The notes under the pieces were generated by a model that searched no databases, had not been told where the DNA came from, and saw only the letters and a list, made by a program, of their open reading frames with translations. From Acidobacteriota bacterium (GTDB taxonomy: Bacteria > Acidobacteriota > Vicinamibacteria > Vicinamibacterales > UBA2999), in assembly GCA_022842985.1 (NCBI GenBank), contig JALHON010000003.1:1-50471 (forward strand): a DNA stretch of 50,471 nt. The letters are read 5' to 3'. A program made the translations under genes and the position numbers. This document shows, in pieces, positions 1 to 8,088 of the stretch. Within the stretch, counting starts at the first letter, position 1; each line of letters starts with the position of its first letter.

Positions 1-385
1 CCCTACCCTGCGTGTCGCCCGCACTCCCGGCGCGAGTGTCGGCTTCTTGTGCGACGACGACTCATAGTCGCCGCCGGCCGGACCCCACGCCAACGCAACC
101 GCGCTGAGTGGCAGCGGCAGCCGCTGCTCACGCCAGGCGGGCGGCGGCGCGGGCCCTCCGGAGCAGGCCGCGCATGCGTGAGACGGCCAACGATGAGGCG
201 GCGCCGAGGTCCGCGTGGGGTGTTCAGGCACAGCGGCGACCCGGCACGGGTCGCGCAGCACCGCCCGGGGCCCCGCGCTTCCGGCCGACACTCGCCCCCG
301 AAATCGTTGGCCGGCCTGCGGAGGCGGGACCGCGACGACGCCCGCCTGGCGTGAGCAGCGGCGACAGCGTCCGCCGCAGTAGCGC
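1..385. repeat. non-coding stretch with diverged inverted repeats
   Basis: I see no credible gene here. The stretch holds a perfect 24-bp inverted repeat (120-143 against 339-362) and a 12-bp inverted repeat (32-43 against 284-295). The motif ATCGTTGGCC also appears at about 303-312 on plus and about 184-194 on minus. The motifs lie in a different order on the two arms, so this looks like several diverged copies of one repeat family and not one simple hairpin. It lies just downstream of the minus-strand gene that ends at 386. Confidence 0.6.
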
Positions 386-1201
386 TCAGCTCTTCGCGTC
401 CTTCGCCGCCTTCTCCGCATCCTTCACCGCGCGACTCGTGCGCAGGTAGTGCGGACTGAACTGCAGCCCGTAAGGCGAAGCCACCTTGTGCTCGCCCTTC
501 TCCTTGAAGAACGCCGCGATCGACGCCGAGAACGCCTTCTGCTCCTCGGTCGTGCCATCCACGAGGTTGATCTCCTCGCGCGGCACGAAGGCCACCTGGC
601 CGATCGGCAGCGTGTGGCTGAGGCTCATGCCCTCCCCCGGCTGCAGCACGTAGCGGAACTCGGTCTGGTGCGCGAACCAGTCGGTTTCGACGCGCACGAC
701 GAGCATCGGCGCGACGGGGCGCTCGATCATGTTGAAGATCGGCGTGTAGACCGAATCCCACCCCGGCGGCGTCTGGAAGTTCGTGGCGCCACAGAGTGAG
801 ATCGCGCCGGGCGGCGTACCCAGATCTTCCGGCACGATGAACGCCTTGGCCATGTTGATGGCGTTCTGATCGGTGAGCTCGGGCTTCTTGAACTCCACGA
901 ACTCGCTGATGGCGCCGATGCCGCCCATCGCAAGCTGGAACGCCACCGTGAACACTTTGTCCCACTTGGCGCCGCCGGCGGCGAGGAAGAAGCTCACGAG
1001 ATACCGGCCCTCGCCCTCGTAGGCGATGTGCGCGGCTTCGTTCGGTTCGAGCGGAGGAAACACCAGGAAACCCATCGCGCTGCCGGCTTCGAGCACCGGG
1101 CAGTGGCGGGCGTGCTGTGGCAGCAGCGGGCGCTGGCCCTCGCGACGCGGACGCTGGCCCACGCCGGGGCGCCCAGAGTTGGAGAAGATGCGGACGTCCA
1201 T
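386..1201 (-). CDS. conserved hypothetical protein
   Basis: A 271-residue soluble protein with no transmembrane segment or signal peptide that I can see. The N-terminal 40 residues are rich in Arg and Pro; the body is ordered, with a repeated aromatic/acidic pattern (FPPLEPNEAAHIAYEGEGRY near residue 48) and a Lys/Ala-rich C-terminus. It vaguely resembles DUF6065-type proteins, but I cannot confirm that. The start is the furthest upstream ATG; it has no clear ribosome binding site, so the true start could be inside. It is followed downstream by the repeat-rich stretch 1-385. Confidence 0.6.
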   Translation of the reverse strand: MDVRIFSNSGRPGVGQRPRREGQRPLLPQHARHCPVLEAGSAMGFLVFPPLEPNEAAHIAYEGEGRYLVSFFLAAGGAKWDKVFTVAFQLAMGGIGAISEFVEFKKPELTDQNAINMAKAFIVPEDLGTPPGAISLCGATNFQTPPGWDSVYTPIFNMIERPVAPMLVVRVETDWFAHQTEFRYVLQPGEGMSLSHTLPIGQVAFVPREEINLVDGTTEEQKAFSASIAAFFKEKGEHKVASPYGLQFSPHYLRTSRAVKDAEKAAKDAKS

Positions 1202-1227
1202 ACGCGTGCCGTCAGTCTCTCACGACG

Positions 1228-1884
1228 TCACCCCATCGGGTCTTCGTCGCCGCTGCCGTCATCGTCGCGCGGACGCGTGACGGGCACGTCGAAGCGCGCG
1301 GCGTAGCGGGCGCCCTCGACCGACGCCTCCACCTCGAGCGTCCAGCGGAGCGGATGGCCCGAGGCGCTTGCGGCCGCATCGATCGGGATGTCGAACGCGA
1401 CGGGAATGCCGTCGGTGTGCGAGCGCGGCGCCGTCACCATGTGCGCCGATTCCCACAGCAGGCGGTCGTCGTCGCGATAACCCTGACCGGCCGCGTCAGC
1501 CACCCGCCGATGTTCGTGGCACCGCAGGCACAGGCGGAAGCCATCGGCCGCCACGAGATCGCGCGCGGTCACGATGCGCCCGGCGAGCTGCTGCCCGGCG
1601 CGCACGGTGTGCTGGTGCATGTCGAAGGCCGACGCGCCGAAGCGGCGGGCGCCGCGCTGCGAGAACACCCACCGCCCGAGTTGCGCCGCCCCGTAGCCGG
1701 CCAGCACGAGCGGCACGGCGGTGAGCGGATTGAAGCCGGCGGCATTGAAGTCGAGCGTGCGCGGCAGGCCGAACATCGCGACGGACACGCCGGCGCCGGC
1801 CAGGCACAGGGCGCCCACTTTCCATTCCACCGCGGCCTGCTGCGGCGCCGCGTCTTCGATCCGGCGCGCGGGAGTTCCGGGCAT
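1228..1884 (-). CDS. hypothetical membrane protein (possibly DUF3592-like)
   Basis: A 218-residue protein. Two hydrophobic segments near residues 20-38 (VGALCLAGAGVSVAMFGL) and 50-65 (NPLTAVPLVLAGYGAAQLG) are followed by a hydrophilic domain with a CLRCHEH motif and a beta-rich C-terminal half, ending in an acidic tail. The arrangement recalls DUF3592-type membrane proteins but this is a weak match. I chose the internal ATG at 1884 because the upstream extension would overlap the gltX promoter and start. It is divergent from gltX. Confidence 0.55.
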   Translation of the reverse strand: MPGTPARRIEDAAPQQAAVEWKVGALCLAGAGVSVAMFGLPRTLDFNAAGFNPLTAVPLVLAGYGAAQLGRWVFSQRGARRFGASAFDMHQHTVRAGQQLAGRIVTARDLVAADGFRLCLRCHEHRRVADAAGQGYRDDDRLLWESAHMVTAPRSHTDGIPVAFDIPIDAAASASGHPLRWTLEVEASVEGARYAARFDVPVTRPRDDDGSGDEDPMG

Positions 1885-1959
1885 CCACACCTCGTCACGC
1901 GATTCTGGACGCCTGCCGGGGGAAGTCAAGCACTCGGTGAGCCCGCCGGCCGGGCAAGG

Positions 1960-1965
1960 TATCCT
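1960..1965 (+). promoter_or_regulatory. -10 box of gltX
   Basis: TATCCT lies 13 nt before the gltX ATG, and no Shine-Dalgarno sequence lies between them. The mRNA leader would be about 5-7 nt. This is one of several short-leader promoters in the window. Confidence 0.45.
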
Positions 1966-1978
1966 AGACGGCCCGCCC

Positions 1979-3448
1979 ATGTCGTCGACCGGCTCCACCA
2001 TCCCCCGCGTGCGCTTCGCGCCCTCGCCCACCGGCTACCTGCACGTGGGCGGCGCGCGCACGGCGCTCTTCAACTGGCTCTTCGCCCGCCGGATGGGCGG
2101 CGTGTTCGTGCTGCGCATCGAAGACACGGACGTGGAGCGCTCGTCGACCGACATGGTCACGGGCATCCTGGACGGACTCAGCTGGCTCGGGCTCGACTGG
2201 GATGAAGGTCCGGGCGTCGGGGGTCCGCACGCGCCGTACTTCCAGAGCGAACGCCTCGATCTCTATCGCGCCGCGGCGGCAGAACTCGTGGCCGCGGGCC
2301 GCGCCTACTACGATTTCGGCGGACCGTCGAAGCGCGGCGACGCCGTCGCGGAGGACGACGGCACCTACGAGCGCCGCTACGATCGCGACGCGTGCCTCGC
2401 GGTGCCGGCCGGCGAGGTGGCGCGCCGCCTCGCCGCCGGTGAGCCGTACGCCATCCGCTTCCTCGTGCCGCCGGGCGAAACGGTGTTCGCGGATCTGGTG
2501 CACGGCGACGTGCGGTTCGACAACGCGCACATCGAAGACTTCGTGGTGCTGCGCTCGGACGGGTACCCGACGTATCACCTCTCGGTGGTCGTGGACGACA
2601 TCGCCATGGCGATGACGCACGTGGTGCGCGGCGACGACCACATCTCGAACACGCCGAAGCAGGTGCTGCTCTACCAGGCCTTCGGGAAGCCGGTGCCGCA
2701 GTTCGCGCACGTGCCGCTCATCATGGGCGCCGACAAGAAGCGCCTCAGCAAGCGTCATGGCGCCACGTCGGTCATGGAGTACGAGCGGCAGGGCTACGTG
2801 CCCGAGGCGATGGTCAATTTCCTGGCGCTGCTCGGCTGGTCACCCGGCCAGGACCTGGAACTGCTGACGAAAGACGAGCTCGTCGCCCACTTCACGCTCG
2901 AAGGCATCAGCACGGGCAACGCCGTGTTCAACACGGAGAAGCTCGACTGGTTCAACCATCAGTACCTGCTCAAGCGGCCGGACGACGACCTCATCACCCT
3001 GCTCACGCCGTGGTTCGAACGCGCCGGGCTGTGGCAGGCGGATCTGGCAGGCGCGCGCCGTGGCTGGTTCGTGGAAGTGCTCACGCTGCTGCGGCCACGC
3101 GCCAAGCGGCTCGGGGAGTTCGTGGACGGCGCCCGGCCGTTCCTGGCCGCGCCCGACAGCTACGATCCGGACGGCGCCGCGAAGCACTTCGCCGCGCCGG
3201 ACATCGGCGCGCACCTGGCGGCGCTGCGCGACGCCTTCGCCGCGCTCGAGCCGTTCACCGAAGGTCCGCTCGAGCAGACGCTGCGCGCGGTGGCCGAGCA
3301 GCGCGGCCTCAAGGCCGGCGTGCTCATCCACGCCACGCGCCTTGCCATGACGGGGCGCACGGTGAGCCCGGGGCTGTTCGAAATGCTCGGGCTGCTGGGC
3401 CGCCCCGAGGTCGTTGCACGGCTGGATCAAGTCATCCGGTCGCGGTGA
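1979..3448 (+). CDS. gltX: glutamyl-tRNA synthetase
   Basis: Cytoplasmic class I aminoacyl-tRNA synthetase that charges tRNA-Glu, 489 residues, a normal full length. The Rossmann fold opens with VRFAPSPTGYLHVGGARTA, the HIGH-type signature, and the KMSKS-type loop is KKRLSKRHGATS near residue 258. The C-terminal helical anticodon-binding domain (about 340-489) is present. The ATG at 1979 is chosen because it sits directly before the conserved N-terminus. It is monocistronic, flanked by its own -10 box and the small PEP-CTERM gene. In organisms lacking GlnRS, a GluRS may also charge tRNA-Gln; the sequence alone does not decide discrimination here. Confidence 0.97.
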   Translation: MSSTGSTIPRVRFAPSPTGYLHVGGARTALFNWLFARRMGGVFVLRIEDTDVERSSTDMVTGILDGLSWLGLDWDEGPGVGGPHAPYFQSERLDLYRAAAAELVAAGRAYYDFGGPSKRGDAVAEDDGTYERRYDRDACLAVPAGEVARRLAAGEPYAIRFLVPPGETVFADLVHGDVRFDNAHIEDFVVLRSDGYPTYHLSVVVDDIAMAMTHVVRGDDHISNTPKQVLLYQAFGKPVPQFAHVPLIMGADKKRLSKRHGATSVMEYERQGYVPEAMVNFLALLGWSPGQDLELLTKDELVAHFTLEGISTGNAVFNTEKLDWFNHQYLLKRPDDDLITLLTPWFERAGLWQADLAGARRGWFVEVLTLLRPRAKRLGEFVDGARPFLAAPDSYDPDGAAKHFAAPDIGAHLAALRDAFAALEPFTEGPLEQTLRAVAEQRGLKAGVLIHATRLAMTGRTVSPGLFEMLGLLGRPEVVARLDQVIRSR

Positions 3449-3603
3449 CTCCTTGCCTCTCCTCTGGCTCCAGCCAGACTTTGTGACGCGGAGTGGCACC
3501 AGCGCATGGACCACACGCGTCAGTTTTGGCGCTTATCCGAGTGATGGTGCGCGAAATTACAAAGATGGCGCCGTTGGCCCGTCTCTTGCTGAACGAAGCG
3601 GGC

Positions 3604-3819
3604 ATGAAGAGTTCATTCCACCTCGCCGCCGCCCTGGGCGTCGTCGCGTTCGGCGTGGCTCTGGCGTCGAGTCCTCTCTCCGCGCGTGAGATGTCGAGCC
3701 TGGGCGGCTCGGCACTGCGGGCTGTCTCGGCCATCACCGAACCCGGCTCGTTGCTGCTGCTGGGCAGTGTGCTGGCAGGGCTCGCCCGTGTGATGCGACG
3801 TCCGTCGTCATCGAATTGA
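3604..3819 (+). CDS. mini PEP-CTERM protein
   Basis: A 71-residue protein that is almost only targeting signals. An N-terminal signal peptide (MKSSFHLAAALGVVAFGVAL, cut after SPLSA) is followed by about 20 polar residues and then a C-terminal sorting module ITEPGSLLLLGSVLAGLARVMRRP. That module has the PEP-CTERM layout: E-P motif, transmembrane helix, basic end. Such tails are recognised by exosortase and usually anchor exported proteins linked to exopolysaccharide. The motif reads TEP, not PEP. The start is the ATG directly before the signal peptide. The function of so short a mature part is unknown. Confidence 0.65.
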   Translation: MKSSFHLAAALGVVAFGVALASSPLSAREMSSLGGSALRAVSAITEPGSLLLLGSVLAGLARVMRRPSSSN

Positions 3820-3845
3820 CAGCCGGGCTCCCCCCGGCGTTCCCC

Positions 3846-3872
3846 CCGCCGCGTCGGTATACGACGCGGCGG
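3846..3872. terminator. bidirectional hairpin terminator
   Basis: A perfect 11-bp GC-rich stem (3846-3856 with 3862-3872) with a 5-nt loop, followed by TTCTCTGT. It lies between the convergent PEP-CTERM gene and the efflux-pump gene. Confidence 0.75.
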
Positions 3873-3888
3873 TTCTCTGTACGGGGGT

Positions 3889-5514
3889 CTACACCGGCTC
3901 GGGTGGCGGCGCGTGTTCGGCCTTGCCGCGCAGCGGCAGCTCCGGCAGCAGCAGGTTGAGCACGATCGAGAGCCCCATCACCAGCGACGCCAGCACGAAC
4001 ACGCGCTGCATGCCGGCGGCGAGACTCGCGCGCACGATGGCCTGCACGGCCGGCGGAATCTCGGGACGCGGCGACCCGTGCACGATGAGCCCGTGCTCGC
4101 CGTTCATCTGCAGCGGATTGTCGACCACGACACGCACGTCCGCGGGCGTGTCGGCCGGTAGCCCCGCGGCGAGGCCGTCGTGGTACATGCCGAGCAGCAG
4201 CGTGCCGAAGACCGCGACGCCGATCGTGCTGCCGATGGAGCGGAAGAACTGGCTCGTGGCCGTGGCCGCGCCAAGCTGCGTGCGCGGGGCGGCGTTCTGC
4301 ACGACGAGCGCGTAGACGGGCTGCGCGGCGCCGAAGCCGAAGCCGGCCACCACCAGGCACCACAGAATCGTGTTGGCGCTCGCCTCCGGGCCGAGCCGCG
4401 CGAGCAGGCCCATGCCGGTCGTGGCGAGCACGGCGCCGGCCACCGCCAGGAACTTGTAGCGGCCCGTGCGCGACACGATCTGCCCCGACGTCATGCTCGC
4501 GAAGATCATCGCGAAGACCATCGGCACGAAGAGCATCCCCGAAGCGGCGGCCGTCATCCCGAGCACGCCCTGCAGGAAGAGCGGCAGGTAGACGAACATC
4601 CCGAACATCGACATGCCCAGCACGAACACGCCGCATGAGGCGAGCGCGATCGTGCGGATGCCGAAGAGCGCCGGCGGCATGAGCGGCTCGGCCGCCCGCA
4701 TCTCGGCCCACACGAAGATCACGAACGAGACGACCGCCACGGCGAGCAGCGTACGCACGGTGGGATGGGTCCAGCCGAGTGCGGTCACGCGGCTGAGTGC
4801 CAGCAGCAGCGGCACGATCCAGCCCGAGAGCGACACGAGCCCCAGCCAGTCGATGCGCCGGCTGCTCGCGTGCGGCGGCACGAACGGGAACGTGCGGTAG
4901 AGCACGACCGCCGCGAGGATGCCGAGCGGCGCGTTCACGTAGAACGCCCAGCGCCACGACAGGTGATCCGTGATCCAGCCGCCGGCGAGCGGCCCGACGA
5001 TCGAGGCCAGGCCGAACACGGCGCCGAACATGCCCTGGTAGCGTCCGCGCTCGGCGGGCGCGAAGAGGTCGCCGATGATCGTGAAGGTCAGCCCCATCAC
5101 CGCGCCGCCGCCGATGCCCTGCAGACCGCGGAAGAAGATGAGCTGATTCATGCCGTCGAGCGGCACCGGCACATTGCCGGCCGCGCCGCACAGCCACGAC
5201 GACAGCACGAAGATGACGAGCCCGGTCATGTAGAGCCACTTGCGCCCGTACAGATCCGAGAGCTTGGCGAACACCGGCACCGAGATGGTGGAGGTGAGCA
5301 GGTAGGCCGTCGTGACCCAGGGGTAGCGATCGAAACCGTCGAGGTTCGAGACCACGCGCGGCATGGCGGTGCCCACGATGGTCTGGTCCATCGCGGCCAG
5401 GAGCAGGGTGAGCATCAGCCCTGCGACGGTGGCGAATCGCTGGCGCGCATCGAGGTGCGCGTAGCTCGTGACCTCGGGCGCGGCAGAGCCCGGAGGAGAG
5501 AGGGAGGCGGGCAT
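3889..5514 (-). CDS. DHA2-family (14-TM) MFS drug:H+ antiporter
   Basis: A 541-residue inner-membrane transporter of the major facilitator superfamily, EmrB/QacA (DHA2) branch, expected to expel drugs or toxic compounds using the proton gradient. Visible marks are AMDQTIVGTAMPRV in TM1 (motif D1), KLSDLYGRKW in the TM2-3 loop (motif A) and GGGAVMGLTFTIIGDLFAPAERGRYQG around TM4-5, followed by further hydrophobic segments to a charged Pro-rich tail. The length fits 14 helices. No membrane-fusion partner gene is adjacent. A TATCAT box lies about 15 nt before the ATG. The substrate cannot be told. Confidence 0.92.
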   Translation of the reverse strand: MPASLSPPGSAAPEVTSYAHLDARQRFATVAGLMLTLLLAAMDQTIVGTAMPRVVSNLDGFDRYPWVTTAYLLTSTISVPVFAKLSDLYGRKWLYMTGLVIFVLSSWLCGAAGNVPVPLDGMNQLIFFRGLQGIGGGAVMGLTFTIIGDLFAPAERGRYQGMFGAVFGLASIVGPLAGGWITDHLSWRWAFYVNAPLGILAAVVLYRTFPFVPPHASSRRIDWLGLVSLSGWIVPLLLALSRVTALGWTHPTVRTLLAVAVVSFVIFVWAEMRAAEPLMPPALFGIRTIALASCGVFVLGMSMFGMFVYLPLFLQGVLGMTAAASGMLFVPMVFAMIFASMTSGQIVSRTGRYKFLAVAGAVLATTGMGLLARLGPEASANTILWCLVVAGFGFGAAQPVYALVVQNAAPRTQLGAATATSQFFRSIGSTIGVAVFGTLLLGMYHDGLAAGLPADTPADVRVVVDNPLQMNGEHGLIVHGSPRPEIPPAVQAIVRASLAAGMQRVFVLASLVMGLSIVLNLLLPELPLRGKAEHAPPPEPV

Positions 5515-5597
5515 CAGGCGTGTGCAGTCATGATACCCCCCCGGCCCGGCCAGCGGGGCCGGTCGAGGGCCGCGGGACGCGGGCTGCGTGCAAGGTG

Positions 5598-5626
5598 TTG
5601 CCCCGGAGCGCCGCAGTCTCTATAAT
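5598..5626 (+). promoter_or_regulatory. sigma-70 promoter of tRNA-Gln
   Basis: TTGCCC (5598-5603), a 17-bp spacer and TATAAT (5621-5626), placed about 58 bp before the mature tRNA. Confidence 0.75.
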
Positions 5627-5683
5627 CGGAAGTTCCGGTGACGCCTCACGTTCGGTGTGAGAGACGTCCTCGGGCCTTCCTAC

Positions 5684-5757
5684 TGGGACGTCGTTCAACG
5701 GTAGGACACCACGCTCTGGACGTGGTTATCGGGGTTCGAATCCCTGCGTCCCAGCCA
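5684..5757 (+). tRNA. tRNA-Gln (anticodon CTG)
   Basis: A complete 74-nt cloverleaf with encoded CCA. The acceptor strands are TGGGACG and CGTCCCA, the anticodon loop is CTCTGGA giving CTG (reads CAG), and the T arm is GGGGTTCGAATCCCT-like. Its 3' half, from the anticodon loop to CCA, is repeated at 18975-19018, marking the insertion point of the island. The island integrase gene reads antisense into this tRNA. Confidence 0.97.
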
Positions 5758-7083
5758 ATCGCTTAAGTGCATCTCCTGCAAGGCCTTACCCTCGTCTGAG
5801 GGGCGCTGGCGCGGCGTGCGTGATCGCGTGGCCACAGGCCGATCTTGAAAGAATCTTGCAACTTTGACCACGGGCGGCGCGAACATCTGCCCGCGTTCGA
5901 GCTTCGCGGCCGCGATCTGCAGGTTGGCCACGGTCTGGTTGTCGTAGCGCTCCGTGGTCGTGATCGACGCGTGACCGAGCAGGTCGCGCACCTGCGCCAA
6001 GGGCACGCCGTGCTCCACGAGCCGCGACGCATATTCGTGCCGCAGGTCGTGCCAGCGCAGGTTGATGGCGCGGAACGCCTGCTGCGACTCGTCGGACAGG
6101 CCCTGGTAGTTGAGTCGAGCGCCCCACCTGGGCGTGTGGCCGTGCGCGCGTAGCACGAGCGTCTGCCACTGCCGGTGGAACACCCGGAGGGGCTGGCCCA
6201 CTTCGTTGCTGAACACCAGCGCGCCGTCGGCCTTGGGCTCGCCGTCCGCGTCGAGCCGCAGCCACGCCAGCACGGCACGCAGGCGCGCGGTTGCGATGGG
6301 CACCACGCGCGTCTTGCGGCTCTTGGTCGTTTCGCCTCGCAGCGTGAGCAGGCCGCGCTCCAGGTCCACGTCCGCGAAGCGCAGGGCCAGCATCTCGCCC
6401 TGGCGCATGCCGGTGTCGAGGGCCGCGATGATGAGCGCGCGCAGATGGGCCGTGGGGGCCGCTGCCAGCAGCGCGGCCTCCTCCGCGTCGTCGATGCGAC
6501 GGCGTCGCGTGTTGTCTTCCCGCAGCTTGGTGATGAGCATCTCGCTGCCGCGCTTGAACGGCGTCCGCTCGAGATACTCGCGGCCCACCGCCCAGTTGAG
6601 CATGTGGCGCAACAGGTCCACGATCCGGTTCACCGTGGCCGGGCGGCGCACGCGCAGCCCCGGCCGGCGCCCGATGACGCTCGGGGCCTGAAGATCTGCC
6701 ACGAAGTCTTGAACGTCGGCCGTGCGGATCTCCGTCAGCGGGCGGTCGCCGAAGCGGTCGAGGAACGGCCGGATCGACCAGTCGTAGTCGGCGGCAAGGG
6801 CCAGCCGCTTCGGGATGACATGCCGGGTGCGGTAGATCTCGGCGAACGCGCGAAACGTGAGCGGGGCCGGCCGCGTGGTGGCCGCGCTCTGCGGGATGAA
6901 GGTGCCCGCCCGCACGGCCTGTCGCAGCTCGTCGAGGGCGGCGGCAGCCTCGGTCTTCGACCGGACTTCGCGGTTGGTCCACTTCGCGAGGCTGACGCGC
7001 ACGCCGCGAAAGCTGCCCCACCACGGATGGTCGCAGCGATCGCGGCTCCGGCCTTCGTGCTCGCAGAGCTTGTAGAGTCCCAT
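5695..7083 (-). CDS. island tyrosine recombinase (integrase)
   Basis: Site-specific recombinase of 462 residues that would integrate and excise the island at tRNA-Gln. The N-terminus has an unusual Cys/His cluster (CEHEGRSRDRCDHPWW), followed by a SAM-like core-binding domain (about 90-190) and a C-terminal catalytic domain. Catalytic residues are visible: Arg in ALDTGMRQGEMLAL, HDLRHEYAS (H-x-x-R), LLGHASITTTERY (His and nucleophile Tyr). The last 20 codons (GRRDSNPDNHVQ onward) are antisense to tRNA-Gln and cross the att core, so the C-terminal five or six residues come from host DNA. The start at 7083 has GAGG upstream and precedes the conserved N-terminus. It lies 34 bp downstream of the Xis-like gene, probably one operon. 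Confidence 0.95.
   Translation of the reverse strand: MGLYKLCEHEGRSRDRCDHPWWGSFRGVRVSLAKWTNREVRSKTEAAAALDELRQAVRAGTFIPQSAATTRPAPLTFRAFAEIYRTRHVIPKRLALAADYDWSIRPFLDRFGDRPLTEIRTADVQDFVADLQAPSVIGRRPGLRVRRPATVNRIVDLLRHMLNWAVGREYLERTPFKRGSEMLITKLREDNTRRRRIDDAEEAALLAAAPTAHLRALIIAALDTGMRQGEMLALRFADVDLERGLLTLRGETTKSRKTRVVPIATARLRAVLAWLRLDADGEPKADGALVFSNEVGQPLRVFHRQWQTLVLRAHGHTPRWGARLNYQGLSDESQQAFRAINLRWHDLRHEYASRLVEHGVPLAQVRDLLGHASITTTERYDNQTVANLQIAAAKLERGQMFAPPVVKVARFFQDRPVATRSRTPRQRPSDEGKALQEMHLSDWLGRRDSNPDNHVQSVVSYR
5714..5757 (+). repeat. attL: 44-bp direct repeat, left end of island
   Basis: These 44 bases are identical to 18975-19018. They run from the anticodon loop through CCA of tRNA-Gln, the usual crossover segment for tRNA-targeting tyrosine integrases. 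The bases just outside differ on both sides. Confidence 0.95.
5840..5866 (+). repeat. 27-bp end repeat, left copy
   Basis: This matches 18846-18872 at 26 of 27 positions, in the same orientation, near both island ends. It lies inside the integrase coding region. It could be an arm-type binding site for the integrase; this is an inference. Confidence 0.7.
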
Positions 7084-7117
7084 CGCCGGCCTCAGAGAAA
7101 CCGTACGTCCACGACGA

Positions 7118-7327
7118 TCACGCGCGCGCCTCGTCCACCCGTGGCTGAACGGCCGCACGGGCGCCCCGTTCGTACCACTCGTCGATCCACTCGCGCTTGA
7201 GGCGGATGGACCGGCGTCCGCCGATGCGCACATGCCGAATCTCGCGCCGCTCGCAAGCGGTGTAGATGGTGTCGCGGCACACGCCTGCATACTCCGCGGC
7301 GTCGCCCACGGTGAGCCAGAGCTTCAT
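7118..7327 (-). CDS. AlpA/excisionase-like helix-turn-helix protein
   Basis: A 69-residue DNA-binding protein of the HTH_17 / AlpA-Xis type. The fold is seen in LTVGDAAEYAGVCRDTIYTA (winged-helix entry) followed by RHVRIGGRRSIRLKREWIDEW, the usual wing and final helix. Such proteins direct excision or activate the neighbouring integrase. The start is set by CAGGAG seven bases before the ATG. It is followed after 34 bp by the integrase gene in the same direction. Confidence 0.85.
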   Translation of the reverse strand: MKLWLTVGDAAEYAGVCRDTIYTACERREIRHVRIGGRRSIRLKREWIDEWYERGARAAVQPRVDEARA

Positions 7328-7782
7328 GGTGGTCTCCTGGTATCTGGAACGGATGGGCTCGACCCGCCAGAGGCTGTGCCCCTGACGTGGCGAGCGGTGT
7401 TCGGTCCAGTACGAGGAAAGTCCCGCCAGGTGCCCTGGAGGCACGCGCGCGAGAGGACGCCAGCGCGCGCTGAGACGCGCGCAGGGTGGACCGCGGGGCC
7501 GCGTCGCCGAGAGGCATCGCAACCCTTACTGATGGAACGCGCTTTCCGACCGGAATCTTGCGCTGCTGCCGAACCATGCCGAGGCCTGCCTGTTCCTCAC
7601 GACGGGAACACAACCAAGTGACGCCGGATGCGTCGGGGTCAGAGGAAGGAGGGCCGCGGCGGTGGTGACGTGCGCGGCGCGTGCAGGTGGGTGACCCGAC
7701 TGAGTCGCCAGCATAACGAGCCGGCTGCCGCTCCGTCAATGTGCGCGTCCGCCAGATAGCATGCTAGTCGTGCTATAGTGCC
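7328..7782. other. non-coding control region between xis-like gene and higBA
   Basis: 455 bp between divergent genes with no credible reading frame. It should hold the promoter of the xis-int operon on minus, though I see no strong -35/-10 pair. The right edge holds the higBA operator. Confidence 0.5.
7756..7779 (+). promoter_or_regulatory. higBA operator and -10 box
   Basis: An inverted repeat with 8-bp arms and one mismatch (ATAGCATG 7756-7763, CGTGCTAT 7769-7776). It overlaps a TATAGT box (7774-7779) only 3 nt before the higB ATG. The layout suits autorepression by HigA and a leaderless transcript. Confidence 0.6.
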
Positions 7783-8079
7783 ATGAGTGTGATTCGGACG
7801 TTCGCGGACGACACGACCCGGGACATCTGGAACGGCGTCAACAGCCGACCGGCCCGGCGAATTCCACGGGACCTGTGGCCAGTCGTGATTCGAAAGCTGG
7901 ATCAGATCGACGCGGTGACTCGGCTCGACAGCCTGAAGGTCCCACCGGGCAATCGGCTCCATGCGCTGACCGGCGACATGGCAGGATTTCACGCCATTCG
8001 CGTGAACGACCAGTACCGGATCGTCTTCAGATTCGAAGGCCAGGACGCGTGCGACGTGCAGTGCACGGACTACCACTGA
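7783..8079 (+). CDS. higB: HigB-family toxin (RelE superfamily mRNase)
   Basis: A 98-residue toxin of the HigB/RelE fold; known members cleave ribosome-bound mRNA. The family pattern is clear: IRTFADDTTRDIW at the start, then IPRDLWPVVIRKLDQIDAV, LDSLKVPPGNRLHALTGDMAG and the C-terminal HAIRVNDQYRIVFRFEG with the core strand Arg residues. It is followed after 9 bp by higA in the toxin-first order typical of this type. The pair may stabilise the island. The ATG directly follows the operator and there is no ribosome binding site. Confidence 0.93.
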   Translation: MSVIRTFADDTTRDIWNGVNSRPARRIPRDLWPVVIRKLDQIDAVTRLDSLKVPPGNRLHALTGDMAGFHAIRVNDQYRIVFRFEGQDACDVQCTDYH

Positions 8080-8088
8080 GAAGACACG

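Noticed and set aside
3-965. Long Arg-rich minus-strand frame over the repeats and the first gene
   Set aside because: Low-complexity translation; the frame 386-1201 has normal composition and covers the same DNA.
1964-2758. Long reading frame antisense to gltX
   Set aside because: His/Arg/Val-rich mirror of the gltX codons with no homology; a high-GC shadow.
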